Part shown: positions 34,463 through 46,160 of the stretch, piece after piece
Position numbering within the stretch: position 1 is the first letter of the stretch
Layout: each line of letters begins with the position of its first letter
NCBI GenBank assembly: GCA_050084515.1
Contig: CM114272.1
Span: 14,756,001-14,820,000, forward strand
DNA from: Blasia pusilla
Lineage: Eukaryota; Marchantiophyta; Marchantiopsida; Blasiales
DNA length: 64,000 nucleotides
Reading direction: 5' to 3'
Position numbers and translations under genes: made by a program
Notes under the pieces: generated by a model
The model's input: only the letters and a program-made list of their open reading frames with translations
The model's database searches: none
Told to the model about the DNA's origin: nothing

Positions 34463-37400
34463 GTGAGGAGCGGTAGTGACCGCTGGATTTTCTCGAGAGT
34501 CAACGGGTCCCGAGCGGCGGTGACCCCACCGGTGCCACAATGCCAAGCACCAGTACCACGGGAGCGGGGCGTGTGCCTAGAGAGCGGCGGGTACCGTGAG
34601 CCTATGAGGCAACGACCGCACCTACATATGTTGCCCAGAGGACCGATGTGGTCTTGTTGGGCGTGTGGAGGGGCCCATAGGCAGAGAGAGGCGCCCATAG
34701 CATGGGAGAGGACCACAGCGCGCCCGATTGCGCGAGAGCCACGAGAGGATGGCCCCACCACGGCACCAGTGTGACTATTGCCACGAGATATGGTCACACT
34801 AGGGATAGATGTTTTGACCTTCGCCGAGGGGCACGTCGAAGTAGGCCGAGGGCCTGGGGGTGGTCGTCTGGAGGAGGTCGGGAGTTCTTCCTGGGCGTGG
34901 TGGTAGAGGACCACCACCACGAGAGGAGATGGAGCAGAGCACCAGAGCGGCACTTCTCTCACGCATCGATCGGTTGGAGCGGAGGATTTCTTTGCCATGG
35001 CGATGATGCGGCTTAGGGAAGGCACGGAGTTGCGGCAGGTGGTGTGACTCGGCCTCTACCTCTTACTCCCGACCGGGTGAGGATCTCTCAATATGGGATT
35101 CATGTGTAGTGCACCCAGGTTGAGATGTTGCGGTGGTGACTCGGGTGTCTGCGAGAGGCACCGAGCCATCGAGAGGTGGAGTTGAGATTGACCCACGAGA
35201 GGGACCGATGGGCGGCAGGACAGGGTTCCACACTTGTTCACATTGTTGGAGGCACTACACACACCATCGATGGTTCCTCGACAACCAGCGGTGCCTCAGA
35301 TCGAGCACCACGTCGACATCACGAGGAGTTGGAGTGACAACTCCTATACCGGCTCGAGTGGAGTCGGTGTTGACTCTGATGTTGGAGGTGGCCACTAGAG
35401 TGAGTCGACTCCGCTATTTTCCGCCTTAGAGTTGGCGGCGTTGGGAGTTGGACCGGTGAGGTGTTCGGTTGGCCAGGTTGTGTGAGCGTGGAGAGATGGC
35501 GCTTCTTGTTCAGAGGTAGTTGAGGAGGTGGTGGACTTGCCCTCGAGCGGTGCTTAGGGCGTTCCCCGAGTGATGGCATCGGCGGCGGCGAAGTTGGTAG
35601 ATATGCCACTGACCGGCCATAGAGCGGCGATGGTGACACTGGGTAGTGTTACTCGATAACCGAGCTGGAGTATTTTGCTTGGTTAGTCCGGACGGGGACG
35701 ATATACCACCGGAGCGCCCTACTTGATTCAGAGCGCAACCCTTGATGTTAGGGAAGGCGGTGTGTTTAGCGTTGGGGTTCTGAAGGCCGACATTGAGCCT
35801 TGTCCCTTCCAGATCTGAGACCTCGATTGGGCGTATCACCCACTCGATATATGACTCGACATGAGATTGTTGTGAGAGTCCGGCCAGAGCATGCATCGGC
35901 GAATAGTGCTATGGAGCGCACACGTGCGATTACGACACCGGCTGAGTAAATGCGATGTGTTGGTGGGGAGTACGATGTTATATCCCCTAGATTCATCCTT
36001 GACTTCGGGAGAGACCGTTGCTTATCGGCCAGGATGGGGTGGTGACGGTCGGATGAGTCGATTACCCGTGCGATTTGCGGGGCGAGATGGTCGATCGAGG
36101 CGAGTCAGCGTGACCACGTTGGCGGCTTTCACAGGTAGTGTTAGCTGGCCAGGAGAGTTGTTGGAGGGGAATGCATATGCGGAGGATGTCCCAGGAGCGG
36201 ATAGTCCCACGGAGAGACATGCCATGGCGGGTGTCTCTTCCCATGTTAGCGATGCCTCTTCACCATTATGGGGTGCGACTCGAGAGCTCTGAGAGGAGTG
36301 CCGGCGACCTCGTGAGGCGGCGTGGAGTCATGTTTTATCCGAGAGCAGCGAGAGTCACGTGGCGTCGGGCTCTTGGAGTGGAGATGATGACCCCACTAGA
36401 TATCACACTGTTGTGTGGCGGTGCCGAGAGGAGGGTGTTAGGGTGTTAGATCTCTTTGGAGGGATTAGCACCGGATTGGCCGCAGCGATTGCAAAGCGGG
36501 CATCTGGGTGCATCAGTACCTTTATGTGGAGAGAGATGAGACCCGCTGGCGAGTATCATTACGTCACATGGCGAGATTGGTCGAGAGGTATCCTGAGTTG
36601 TTTTGTATCTGCGATGGGGATACCAAAGATACGCTACCCGTCGACATATCTTTGGTGGGGCGCAGGATCGGATAGAGTTGGCACCATTCATTTGGTGATT
36701 GCTAGATGGCCATGTCGGGGTCATTCATCGGTGGCCGAGGATTTGGATTGCGGGATCCGAGGTCGGGATGTTTTGGGAGATCTTTGCGAGTAGTACGACA
36801 CTTGCAGCAGAGTCGGATATGTTCTCACAGTACATTTTGGAGAACGTGCGTTGTTGGGAGATACTCGCACGTGTGATGACGAGTGTACATCGTGTGAGTC
36901 TGGTTGGGACATTTGTGTTGTTAGATGCGGCGAGTTGGGTCACGTGCCCATCGTCCACGCGGCGTGGTGGGCCGAACTGATACCATCGAGGTACCGAAGT
37001 CGAGCCTACGGTGGAGTCGAGAGAGCACCACATCTCACGGTGGATGCTATTTTGGACTCGGGCGTCGATCTCGGTGGTGACACGCGATGATAGACCACCG
37101 TTGGCCACGGCCAATAGGGTGGGGAGTTGAGGGCAGCCTTACCTACGTTGGTGAGCTTCCCAAAGCATCCCATGCCTTTCGTCGGGAGGACCAGGCATGA
37201 TTTGGGATGAGGTGACCGGAGTATTGGAGGAGCCTACAAAGATGAGCGAGCTTGGCCGCCATGGGGTTCACTACGGTACCACGGCGGTGCGAGGGATGAC
37301 CGAGGCATCACGGAGACAAGTGTTAGGGCGGTGATGGATCTCAACTGTCTCACATGGATAGTCGGCCTAGGTATGGGCGGCGAGAGACGGATGCGAGTGT

Positions 37401-37930
37401 CATCCATGCCGTCACGCCCACGAGTTGGACCACGCCTACAAGGTCTACGAGGCATTGGTGAGGGGCGAGAGCGAGGAGAGATAGGCACCCATGGACTTCT
37501 GGGGCGTCGTTCGAAAGCGAGAGTGTGAAGGCGGCTAGAGTAGCACATGTTCATTTTTTGGATGTGGAGCATGGTGTAGGAGGTCGAGTGGAGTGGTTGC
37601 GGAGGTGGCTAGGGTTGCTACATAGCAACCAAAGCCGGAGGTTGCGTCCTCTCCGAGTGAGGTCACGATGGAGACTTGGGAGCCTGTGATAGGTCTCAAG
37701 TTGATAGGAGGAGAGCGACGGCAAGTTCATAGGTTTACGAGAGGGCATGTCGGTTGTTTTGCCTTTGTATGAGAGACTTGGATCGCTGAAGGGTCCCGGG
37801 ATACGGATTGAGTTGGCTAGTGATACGCCAATCTTTCGTCGACCTTACAGTATTCGATATGGAGCGAGCCTTGATTGAGCGAGAGTCAGGACTTGTTGGA
37901 GGCGGGACTTGTGGAGTTGTCACATGGGAG
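34463..37930 (+). pseudogene. Gag tail, protease and RT start region, frame-broken
   Basis: This GC-rich stretch contains many short overlapping frames, none dominant. Two zinc-knuckle-like clusters lie at about 34655 and 34775. An aspartic protease is expected here by gypsy order; I see only weak candidates and do not assign it. Reverse transcriptase text begins at about 37800 (RIELASDTPIFRRPYSIRY). Confidence 0.5.
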
Positions 37931-39060
37931 TATGCATTTGCCCAGTCATGCCGGCAAAGAAGGATATGTATGGCAATTGGACGGATAGGCGGATGTGTGG
38001 AGATTACCGTCCTATCAACCGACAGGCGAGGTCGATCGGTATGCCATGCCTACTCTCGAGGAGATCTTTGATGCGGTAGGGCATGCAAAGATCTTGACTT
38101 TAGATCTCGTCTTGACTATCATCGACTTCCTATCGAGTTGGAGGGGGGAGAACACAAGATTCTAGGGATAGATCGGTTCGGGAGAGATTGCTTGTATCGG
38201 TGGCGGTTCTTACCATTTGGGTTGAAGAACGGCGCTGGGAGTTTCGAGAGAGTGATGGATAGGATTTTGGCTGGCTTGGATTTTGTGCGATGTTACATAG
38301 ATGATATTCTTATCTTGATTCCATGGTTGAGGAGCATGAGCGACACTTGGAGGAGGTGTTTCGGCGATTGCGGTTACATGGACTGAAGTTACATCGAGCA
38401 AGTCAGATTCTTTGAGAGCAGATTGAGTACTTAGGACACACCATATACCCGAGTGGGTTAGGTGTTCAGCAGACGAAGGAAGAGGCTATTGCTTGCAGAT
38501 TCCACGCCCTCTGGATGTGAGTCGAGTCGAGCATTTCTTGGTGGCGAACTTCTATCGACAGTATGTCAAGGGTTTTAGTGCGATCGCAAAGTCTTTGACC
38601 TTGTTGTGAAACTTGATCGGTGTGGTTGTGGGGAGATGATCAGAGCGAGCATTTCAGGAGCTCAAGAACGGGTTGCGTCCTCACCCATTTTATAGAGACC
38701 GATTAGGGGTCGCCCATTCCAGTTACATACGGATTGGAGCATGTTGGGTCTAGGAGTAGTGCTTACTCGGAGGGATGACGAGGAGAGGGAGTTCGTTGTG
38801 GCTTACGCGAGTCGATCGAAAAACATTGCAGAGGCAAAGTACATCGGCTCCTATGAGGGAGAGTGCTTGGTGTAGTGTGGGCGTGGCACATTTTAGGTGC
38901 TATTTATTTGGCAACCCTTTCACACTTATCGATCATCGGCCGTTGAAGTGGTTGATGGAGTCCGACAAGCTTACGGGAGAGCTTGCGGGTGGGCTCTATT
39001 ACTACGAGGAGTATGAGTTTGAGGTGGTTCATAGGCCGGTCGGCTGAACCAGGATGCGGA
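37931..39060 (+). pseudogene. PHD-gypsy reverse transcriptase and RNase H
   Basis: RT motifs are spread over shifted frames. MYGNWTDRRMCGDYRPINRQ lies at 37965-38025. WRFLPFGLKNGAGSFERVMD and the active-site YIDDILI lie in the frame 38138-38386, then ERHLEEVFRRLRLHGLKLH. RNase H is recognisable at 38740-39060 (EFVVAYASRS, EAKYIGSYEGECLV, HFRCYLFGNPFTLI, DHRPLKWLMESDKLTG). The catalytic Asp pair of RT is intact, but frameshifts disable this copy. Confidence 0.88.
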
Positions 39061-39457
39061 TGGGTTGAGTCGTAACCCATGTCCGAGTCGAGAGACGCGT
39101 CACGGGAGCTCGATGGCACGGAGAGAGTGATGAGGAGATGGTGCCCGGTTGGCATGCATCGCCTATCTTTGTTGGTTGACTATGGCGGTCGGTCCCACGG
39201 TGATGACTCGGTGGTGGGGTTGGATGATGAGTCTTTGGATCCGGAGGTTAGTGAGGAGGCGGAAGGTGGTTGTGATATCCACGACAATGTGGAGGTTGTG
39301 GACTTCTTGCACCTTTGGCGTCATTGCGAGTCTGATGAGTGCTAGGGAGCGGGATCGGATCCTCTGAGAGCCAAGAGGTTTAGGTGGGAGGGACTCACAT
39401 TTTGCGGGTATGGGGAGATGGTAGGATACGAGTGGTACCTCATCCTTCCTAGCGAGC

Positions 39458-40254
39458 ACGTGTAGTGCGACATGCCCATGAGGAGTTGGGACATTTCGGA
39501 GTAAAGCGTTTACGACTTACTCGAGGTTCAATATTGGTGGCGCGGCATGCATCTTTAAAGTCAGGTTTGTGGCGGATGTATGGTATGTGAGTGCGAGCAT
39601 CCTTCAATGCTCCCACTCGCAGATTACATCCTTTGCCGATTATGGGTTTAGGTTATCGGTGGAGTTTAGACTTTGCGGGACCTTTGCCATTGACAGTAGG
39701 CGTCATCATAGGTGCGTGTTGGTCATGGTGGAGCATTTCTCCAAGTGGATAGAGTTGGTGGCACTACCGAGACAAAGCGGCGAGGAACAACTTATGCGTT
39801 TCTAGATCGTGTGCTTAGTCACTTTGGTGCACCGGCGGAGGTGTTGTGACCAGGGTACCGAGTTCGGGAGAGTTTCGGGCCTTGTGTGATCAAGCGATAG
39901 ATCACCGCACCACCTCGAGGGATCATCCCGAGGCGGATGGATTGGCGGAGAGAGTGGTATAGACGGTGAAGAGAGGATTGCGCAAGTATGGCTTGCAGCG
40001 GGGCCAGTTGAGGGAGTGGGACCTACAGTTGCCATGGTTGGCTATGGGTTATCGCTTTAGTCGGCAAGCATCGTTGGCGTCATTTTCACCGTACTTTTTG
40101 CTCTTTGGGAGAGAGCCAGATTTACCGGCAGCGATTCAACGTGACATGGCGGAGGTGTTAGATCTTGATGATCCAGAGGTGTGGGTGCAAGCATGTTCTC
40201 GAGAGGGCAGAAGTTTTTAGAGAGTTATGCCTATGGCCTTTGAGAACTTAGCTA
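39458..40254 (+). pseudogene. PHD-gypsy DDE integrase
   Basis: The zinc-binding motif (RHAHEELGHFGVKR) begins at about 39470. The catalytic core shows LDFAGPLP (first Asp, about 39670), MVEHFSKWIELVALP and a stretch around PAEVL (second Asp region, now shifted). Then come RDHPEADGLAERVV (Glu) and the frame 39966-40220 with WDLQLPWLAMGYRFSRQASL and FSPYFLLFGREPDLP. This is a Ty3/gypsy integrase, not a tyrosine recombinase. Several frameshifts. Confidence 0.88.
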
Positions 40255-40702
40255 TTGCCCAAACATAGAGATACATTGAGGTACGCGACCATTCGTGGAG
40301 GAGGTTATCGTCCAGGGATTAGGAGGTTTCATCCTGGAGATTACGTGTATTTACAGCAGGCGGCACCCACGACGCTAGATGTCAATGCAGGGCGCACGAT
40401 CCTACGTGTGCGCGAGTTATTACCGACCGGAGTCCTCATGTTGGAGGGACGAGATGGTATGGTTTGGAAGGATCATGTGCGCAATTGTGCGCCATGTCAT
40501 CTTCCGAATGTAGATGGGATGGTGGATCCAAGCTTGGCAGTGGTACCTGCAGGCTTGAGGTGTATGTTGTGCGGATGTGCGAGGGGTGGAGCCACCATGT
40601 TGGTATGTGATGGTTGTTCTCGAGGGTGGCATATGTCATGTCTGACCCCCCCCTCTTGATGTGGTTCCCACGGGACGATGGATGTGTCTGAGATGTGTAT
40701 AG
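40255..40702 (+). pseudogene. Integrase C-terminal module fused to a PHD finger
   Basis: The frame 40255-40659 holds the integrase tail (FHPGDYVYLQQ, LLPTGVLMLEGRDGMVWKDH, CAPCHLPN) and then LRCMLCGC and MLVCDGCSRGWHMSCLTPP. In frame numbering, C103, C106, C118, C121, H126 and C129 are the first six ligands of a C4HC3 PHD finger. The last pair, WMCLRC, with the typical Trp two residues before the Cys, lies just beyond a one-base shift in an 8-C run (40646-40653), ending at the stop at 40702. The same finger appears in the other copies (near 27320-27415, and degenerate near 24000), so it belongs to the family. PHD fingers commonly read histone H3 tails; an insertion-targeting role is inferred. 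Confidence 0.9.
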
Positions 40703-40780
40703 GGTAGTAGGTCATGTCAGAGAGATGTGATATTTTCTATCTGGAGTTAGGAGGATCCAACTGCCAGCTAGGGGGGCGGT

Positions 40781-41535
40781 TGAGTGATCTCCATGTATAT
40801 GTATGAGTTGATTTTTGTACATGTGTGGATCGACCCGTGTGTGGGGAAGATCGGTGTTGTGTGGTGTAGATGTGACCAGCGATGTATGATGTGTAGCGAT
40901 ATGTATGCGCACGACAAGCTGTCACATCTGAGTAGCCGATAGGCCGAGATCTATCGTGGATAGGGCGTAGGAGCCAGCGGACTATCTTGAGTGTAACTTT
41001 GTCCCACAGTGTCGGATGAGGTTGAGGATAGGTCCATTGCGTCAGGAACGTCGTTTCTGACGACTTTCATGTTGAGGTCTTTTACCGGCCGGGTGACTTG
41101 TTGACAGGTCACTGCCCCTGGTAACTGTCTTGCCGCAGTTACCAAGGGAAGGGCTATTTTTGGGGTTTGAGCCTTTTGGCTCTTCCCAACCTATATAAGA
41201 GAGGAAGATGGCTTTCCTAAGCCATCTTTCTCATGTTGGGCCGTTGGAGCACCTCCCTTGTATGTGTGTGAGCTAGGACTAGGGTGCTAGCGTCCGGATT
41301 CCTTGATAGCACAAGGTGGACGAGGCTCGATATGCCGATGTAGATTGAGGAGTGGAGTTTTAGGCCGGGTGTGCCGTTTTTACTACTTTTTATTTTTGTT
41401 GAGTGATCTCCATGTATATGTATGAGTTGATTTTTGTACATGTGTGGATCGACCCGTGTGTGGGGAAGATCGGTGTTGTGTGGTGTAGATGTGACCAGCG
41501 ATGTATGTTGTGTAGCGATATGTATGCACACGACA
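40781..41535 (+). repeat. Right terminus A-B-A' of the full PHD-gypsy element
   Basis: A (40781-40916) starts TGAGTGATCTCCATG right after a purine-rich CTAGGGGGGCGG and ends CGCACGACA. B (40920-41399) starts TGTCACATCTGAG and repeats 31937-32413. A' (41400-41535) again starts TGAGTGATCTCCATG and ends CACACGACA. A and A' are both 136 bases with two substitutions. Beyond A' the host gene resumes with CTCTTCTCTTGC. Confidence 0.92.
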
Positions 41536-44126
41536 CTCTTCTCTTGCTGTTCCATGAGCAGAAATCTCTCTTTTTGGAACCCCCTAAAACACATCCCACA
41601 TTTTAGGTGTCATTATGCAAAGATTTGAAATCAGAGACAAGTAAATGTTTAGTATATAAGCTTATGGGAATTCCTGAATTGATAGAGTAGATACCACAAG
41701 AAGAACCCAACAATTTGAAGCTATATTTTTACAAGTGGAAGTCAAAGCTCATGTTAAGGGCTTAATGAAAAACCGTCTAAGCCTAAGCGTCCGCTGTAGT
41801 TCAAAGTTTGAACATGTGACCGAGCTTTCGTCATTTGCTCGTCCTTAAATTTCCCTGATTCTAATATCCAATAGTCGACCATTCGGATAATGCTCTCCTC
41901 CTGTCAACTTAGGGCCCATATCTAGCTCCCAAGTCAATACTTTACCAATACTTTGGCCTCCATCAGTAGGACTTGGAGTCATGCTAGGCGAGGGATTTGA
42001 TTGACTCGCATTGGGAGGTAGCTCAGATCCTCCTCTATATACAATTGGGGGTGGACCTCTTTGATAGGGATTTGGAGGATGTGATCCCCCACCCTAAGTT
42101 CATTGCCACCAATCAATTAAACACAATTTATAAGTGAATAGTGATACAAAACAAAGAAAATAAACCAAATATATGAAATCTGCAAACATATATTGACAAA
42201 TGAAACCCATGGTTGTTGTGAGGACACACTACTACTAGCCCACTATTGTTGTGCTCCATAAGGCCATGAACCATATTCTTGCGGCAAGGATGCTGGGGAA
42301 AACCACCCACCTAATGTGGGATTTCATTGCATCCCACTAGATGTCCATGCCTCACTAGGATATGGTGGTGGAGGACCACCTCGTCGAGATCTTCCCAAGG
42401 CATTGTCTTTGTTTGATTCCCTTTGTGCATTCCAACGTCGATGTTGAAAAGGAGGACTTTCTCTACCATGGCCTCCCTCTATGCGTTTAGGGAGAATCTG
42501 CAAGAAACACAAGACAATGAAGCCATCAAGGAAATGACACGAAATAAACTATTGCCCAATCTGCCTTCACAATATTACCAAAATTACGTAGAAATTTCCA
42601 CTGGAGTAAAGAAAAGTTCAAAACCTACCCATGACTCTTGTAAGTGATCGTGATCAAGCGAATCTTCCTGTTGCCTATCATAATAATCCTCCTTGTCAGA
42701 AGACATCAGGACAATCTGATTTTGTGTAGGAGTCAACATGCACTCTTTTGGACTTACAACACTCTTGGAATCTCCCAATGCGCTTATCTCCTTTAAGCGA
42801 AGACTTCGCCTTGATGGTTAATCTTTTCCCTCTACAAGTACAGAATGATGACGCTTTCTCCTACTAGATCCTATTATATTTGACACACTTAAAAAAAAAA
42901 CCAACAATGTCAATTTTGAGATTTCACTCAATAAGAAAATGACACTACTATTCATAAGCTCTTGTACTAATAAACACTCTTATTCACACTTACTCTAGCA
43001 AACGATCAGTACTACCAAAGATGGCAGCTTTGCAAGCCTTGATCGTCAAAATTTGTTTCTTTCACATCTCTTTCGTAAGGATTTGGTAACACTTTCTCCT
43101 CTTGGTTGTGGTCAGATTTACTCATGGAATCTGAGTTACTTGGGACACCTAAGTCTATCCCACCCATCACACAAAGCTCCACCTCTCTATGTAGGCTTCA
43201 TGGCTTCTCTCGAGAACCTTGCTCAAGTAAAGTTTGGGAAGGTGGGCTGAAACCTTGAAGCACAGAATCACTTGGACCCATCCTATTAAGATCCCCCTCA
43301 TCACTTGAATTCACCCTCTTAAGATCAGCCTCATTCTTCTGCATTGGTACATCTTGGCAGCAACTTTCCCCTACAACCACTACCCTATCTATGTCCAATG
43401 GACAACATGGAAGAATGTCATTATGTCCCACTTTCCTCGCTGCTTTATCTACATTGACATTATCTGAGCTAGAATCTGGAAGTTTCTCTTCAAATGGTTG
43501 CTTTGGCTCTTCTTCCACATGTGCACTTGTAAGAAACATACTCCAATCATCATCAACCACATCATCATATATACCAATTCTATCCACATGTATCTCGCTA
43601 AAAGTGGATATTTTTCTTCTCTTTAAGGACCACAACTGCCACTCTAGACCATCTAGTAACTCACCACTCGTCTCACATCTGCCTTCACTAGAGAGAAGTG
43701 CTTCTATATCAGCTCGGCTCCCTTTTGTATTCCGTGAGCACATGTCCACAATCTGCTCTGGAAAAAAATAGAGCAGCCGCGATCGTCAAGGTTGTCAATA
43801 AAGAAACAACCTAAATCAACCGTCAGAACTATGTACTCTTCAGTCCAAACTTTCATGTTCAGATTCATCTCTTGATGAAGTATCTTCTATACAAACCTTC
43901 ATTGGAATTACATTTGCAAAATCCCTACGTGCTACTTCTAGTTCTTTTTTTTATCAATTCTATAGCTCCTAGTGTGTTTATTGTAGTAATCCTTTGTGGT
44001 AAGCTGATTAGAGCACGCAAGTCAATATTATCTCCATTATCCCCGTGATCCAATTCACTATCCTCTGCAACCACTTGACGTGCGCGAGCTTCCTTGCGCA
44101 ATACAACTTTCCATCCACTTCCTTGT
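41536..44126 (-). pseudogene. Host gene of unknown function, broken by two gypsy insertions
   Basis: Minus-strand exons in order: 44126-43890 (GSGWKVVLRKEARARQVVAE, then LISLPQRITTINTLG), about 43771-43250 (EQIVDMCSRNTKGSRADIEA, Asp/Ser-rich), about 42775-42640 (SVVSPKECMLTPTQNQIVLM), about 42500-42190 (Pro/Gln-rich, GGPPPPYPSEAWTSSG), about 42095-41760 (HPPNPYQRGPPPIVYRGGSE, NGRLLDIRIR, then MTKARSHVQTLNYSGRLG in a shifted frame) and about 41594-41536 (KERFLLMEQQEK). Lesions are a poly-A frameshift near 43955, in-frame TGA and TAG near 42328 and 42236, and a one-base shift near 41867. The first exon is cut at 44126 by a gypsy left end. I do not recognise the protein. It probably joins the exons at 30.95-31.94 kb. 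Confidence 0.6.
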
Positions 44127-44925
44127 CACATCTTATTTTGATGTAGGTAGAGTTCTATCGCGTCCACGACATAGAGAGTCAGTGGATTGTTTGGGTGTAA
44201 CTTCGTTTCGAGATGTCGGATGAGGTTGGCAAGAGGTCCGTATGTCGAGAACGTCGTTTATGGCGATTTCCCTATTTTGGTTTTAGTCCGTCAAGTGACC
44301 CGTTGACCGAGTCAATGGTCACTCGGTAACGTGTGCACGTAGGTTACCGTTGGTAGGGCTATTTTTGGGGGAAGAGCCTTTTGGCTCTTCCAAAGGATAT
44401 AAGAGTGAGAGAGATGGCTTTCTCAAGCCATCTTTCTCATGTTGAGCCTTAGGAGCGCCTCTCTTGCTTAGACGTATATGGGTGTGTAGGAGTTAGGGTG
44501 CTAGCGTCCAGATTCTTTCATAGTAGAGGATGGATGTAGTTTGATATGCCGATGTAGATTCATGAGGAGTGGAGTTTTAGGCCGGATAAGCTATTTTTAC
44601 TTCTCTTGATTTTACATAAGAAAGATGCGAGGGGAAAAGTGGGAATTCGTTGTTTGCAAGTAGACAAGCGAGTTGCCTCGGTCGGTAGCCTATGGAGACG
44701 TGTGTGTCGCGTTTGTTTGTCATTTTTATGTTCAAGAGTCCATGCGTGGAAGCGTTGTCCATTTTTCATAGATTTAGATGGTGTGGGTTCATGGGGTTAA
44801 TAGCTGAATGTAGCGCGCAGTGTGGCGTTGGATGTAAGCGAACAAGTATGTCACGAGAAGAGGAGAAAAGCAGCTTGAGGGCTTGTAGCCGCCGAGGGGC
44901 TATCAATTAAAGAGGGGGCTGGTAT
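44127..44925 (+). mobile_element. Left end (B repeat plus leader) of a third PHD-gypsy copy
   Basis: It starts TGTCACATCTTATTTTGATG against host exon sequence and follows the left end and leader of the full element: GTGTAACTT, GTCGGATGAGGTTG, TATA-like ATATAAGAGTGAG, hairpin AGATGGCTT/AAGCCATCT, GGTGCTAGCGTCC, GGAGTTTTAGGCCGG and GGGAATTCGTTGTTTGCA. The rest of the element is absent; R1 sequence begins at about 44926. More diverged than the full copy. Confidence 0.85.
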
Positions 44926-46160
44926 TCTGACAGGAGAGAGTAAGAGAGGAGAGGAAGAGAGGAGAATCTCTCCCCCAAAAAAAAGGGCCAAATCCTTAAA
45001 CTCTCTTCAAAACTTTCTTCATTTTTTGAGGTTTCTTCCCTACTTCAAATGAAAGAAAATTTTCAAAGAGAGTAAGAAGTGTACCACAGTGGGTTCTTTA
45101 TCCAAGACTCCCACTGTCGTGCGCCTACTCTCCTTGAACGTTAATCTTGTTTGTTGCGGAAGCGTGCGTTCAGTAGGTCACGCTCTCAACGCTGATCTGC
45201 ATCCAAACACGCACTTCGGTTAGTCGGGTCTTGGATCAATCAGTGGGATTACTTTCCGAGTTCTCGTCTCGGAATCTCTCTTCAAGCTCAACCTTCCTAG
45301 TTTCGCGGTTTCCAACACGGGCAAGTCTCGAAGGACTTGGGACAGACTTTCTGATCGATTCAGGAACTTGAAACGGCGTTTCGCGCCTAGCGGTTCCAAC
45401 TGTCCGATGAACATCCAATGAGTTCCTCACCAAGACTCACACGAAGTGAATCTCGGGTTGGAATCCAAGTGTGGCGTACAAAGTCCACTCCCTTGGATCA
45501 GGTTTGGGTTTCGGGTTTCCGCACCAAACTCCCGTTCCATCCCGTGCCTCTGAAACGCCGTTTGGCGCCCAAAGTGGGGTTTCGTTTCCCGAGACATCTC
45601 AGAGAAGGTACTCCCCTTACTTGTACTTCTGGGGATCTCCGGGGGCCCCCTACATTTAGGGAAAGACACCCGGGCCCCTCCAATTGGCCCCCAACCCGAT
45701 TGCTCTCTGAATCGTTTTCGGCCAATATCTCAGCTTGTACTTATGCGTTTGTTGAGATCTTTAGTGCGTTGGAAGTGTCTCAAGATCAGCTTTCCAACGC
45801 GCCCTTACTTGTCCCAAACGCAACTTGGAGCTCAACGTTATGGTCCTAAACACAGGCAGATTCTCCCAAACGCTAGTCGTGTTCCAAATTGGTTCTCACC
45901 TCTTTGGCAACCAACCTCCAAGACTCAACTCATCTCAAGTCTCGGCTCGCGTTTGGTCTAGGTTTCCTGGTCGCGACCACTCATGCATGAAACGCACAAC
46001 TCTGTTCCGCGTTTCGTCTCTTAGACTTTTCCAAGAGACTCTTCCAAACGCCTCTCCAAAGCGCAAACCTCGCGGCGTGAGTTCCTTTGAGTTCTGATGT
46101 TTCTCTTGGCGCGTATTTGGTGTTGTTTTGTTATGAGGGTCGCGACACCCACCCTCATCC
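44926..46160 (+). repeat. Longest R1 repeat copy
   Basis: It starts GGCTGGTATTCTGACAGGAG with a purine-rich tract, similar to the start of the small transposon at 26339. It continues through CTCCTTGAACGTTAATC, CATCCAAACACGCAC, TCTTCAAGCTCAACC and GAGATCTTTAGTGCGTTGG to GTTATGAGGGTCGCGAC. Open frames (for example 45418-45849 and 45743-45961) are not conserved in the other R1 copies, which argues against coding. Confidence 0.65.

Larger units (their letters stand above)
31937..41535 (+). mobile_element. Nearly complete PHD-gypsy retrotransposon with split repeats
   Basis: About 9.6 kb. Order: B repeat, 1.2-kb leader, Gag, zinc knuckles, long decayed segment with protease, RT, RNase H, integrase, PHD finger, then A-B-A'. 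The host frame reads into it on both sides, and CTCTT (left, before GTCACA) matches CTCTT (right, after CGACA), a 5-base target duplication, or 4 bases (CTCT) if the element begins at TGTCAC. Left and right B repeats are nearly identical, as are A and A' (2 differences in 136), so the insertion is fairly young. The coding part nevertheless has frameshifts, several in homopolymers. RT-RNase H-integrase order and motifs place it in Ty3/gypsy. Confidence 0.88.

Noticed and set aside
34330-35025. 231-codon minus-strand frame inside the gypsy element
   Set aside because: It is antisense to Gag and the zinc-knuckle region and shows no domain.
31937-41535. Classification as a DIRS/Ngaro tyrosine-recombinase element
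   Set aside because: The repeat order fits, but the Pol carries the zinc-binding motif and DDE-type core of a gypsy integrase, and a 4-5 base target duplication is present.
45418-45849. 143-codon frame in R1
   Set aside because: Other R1 copies do not keep it open, so it is taken as chance.
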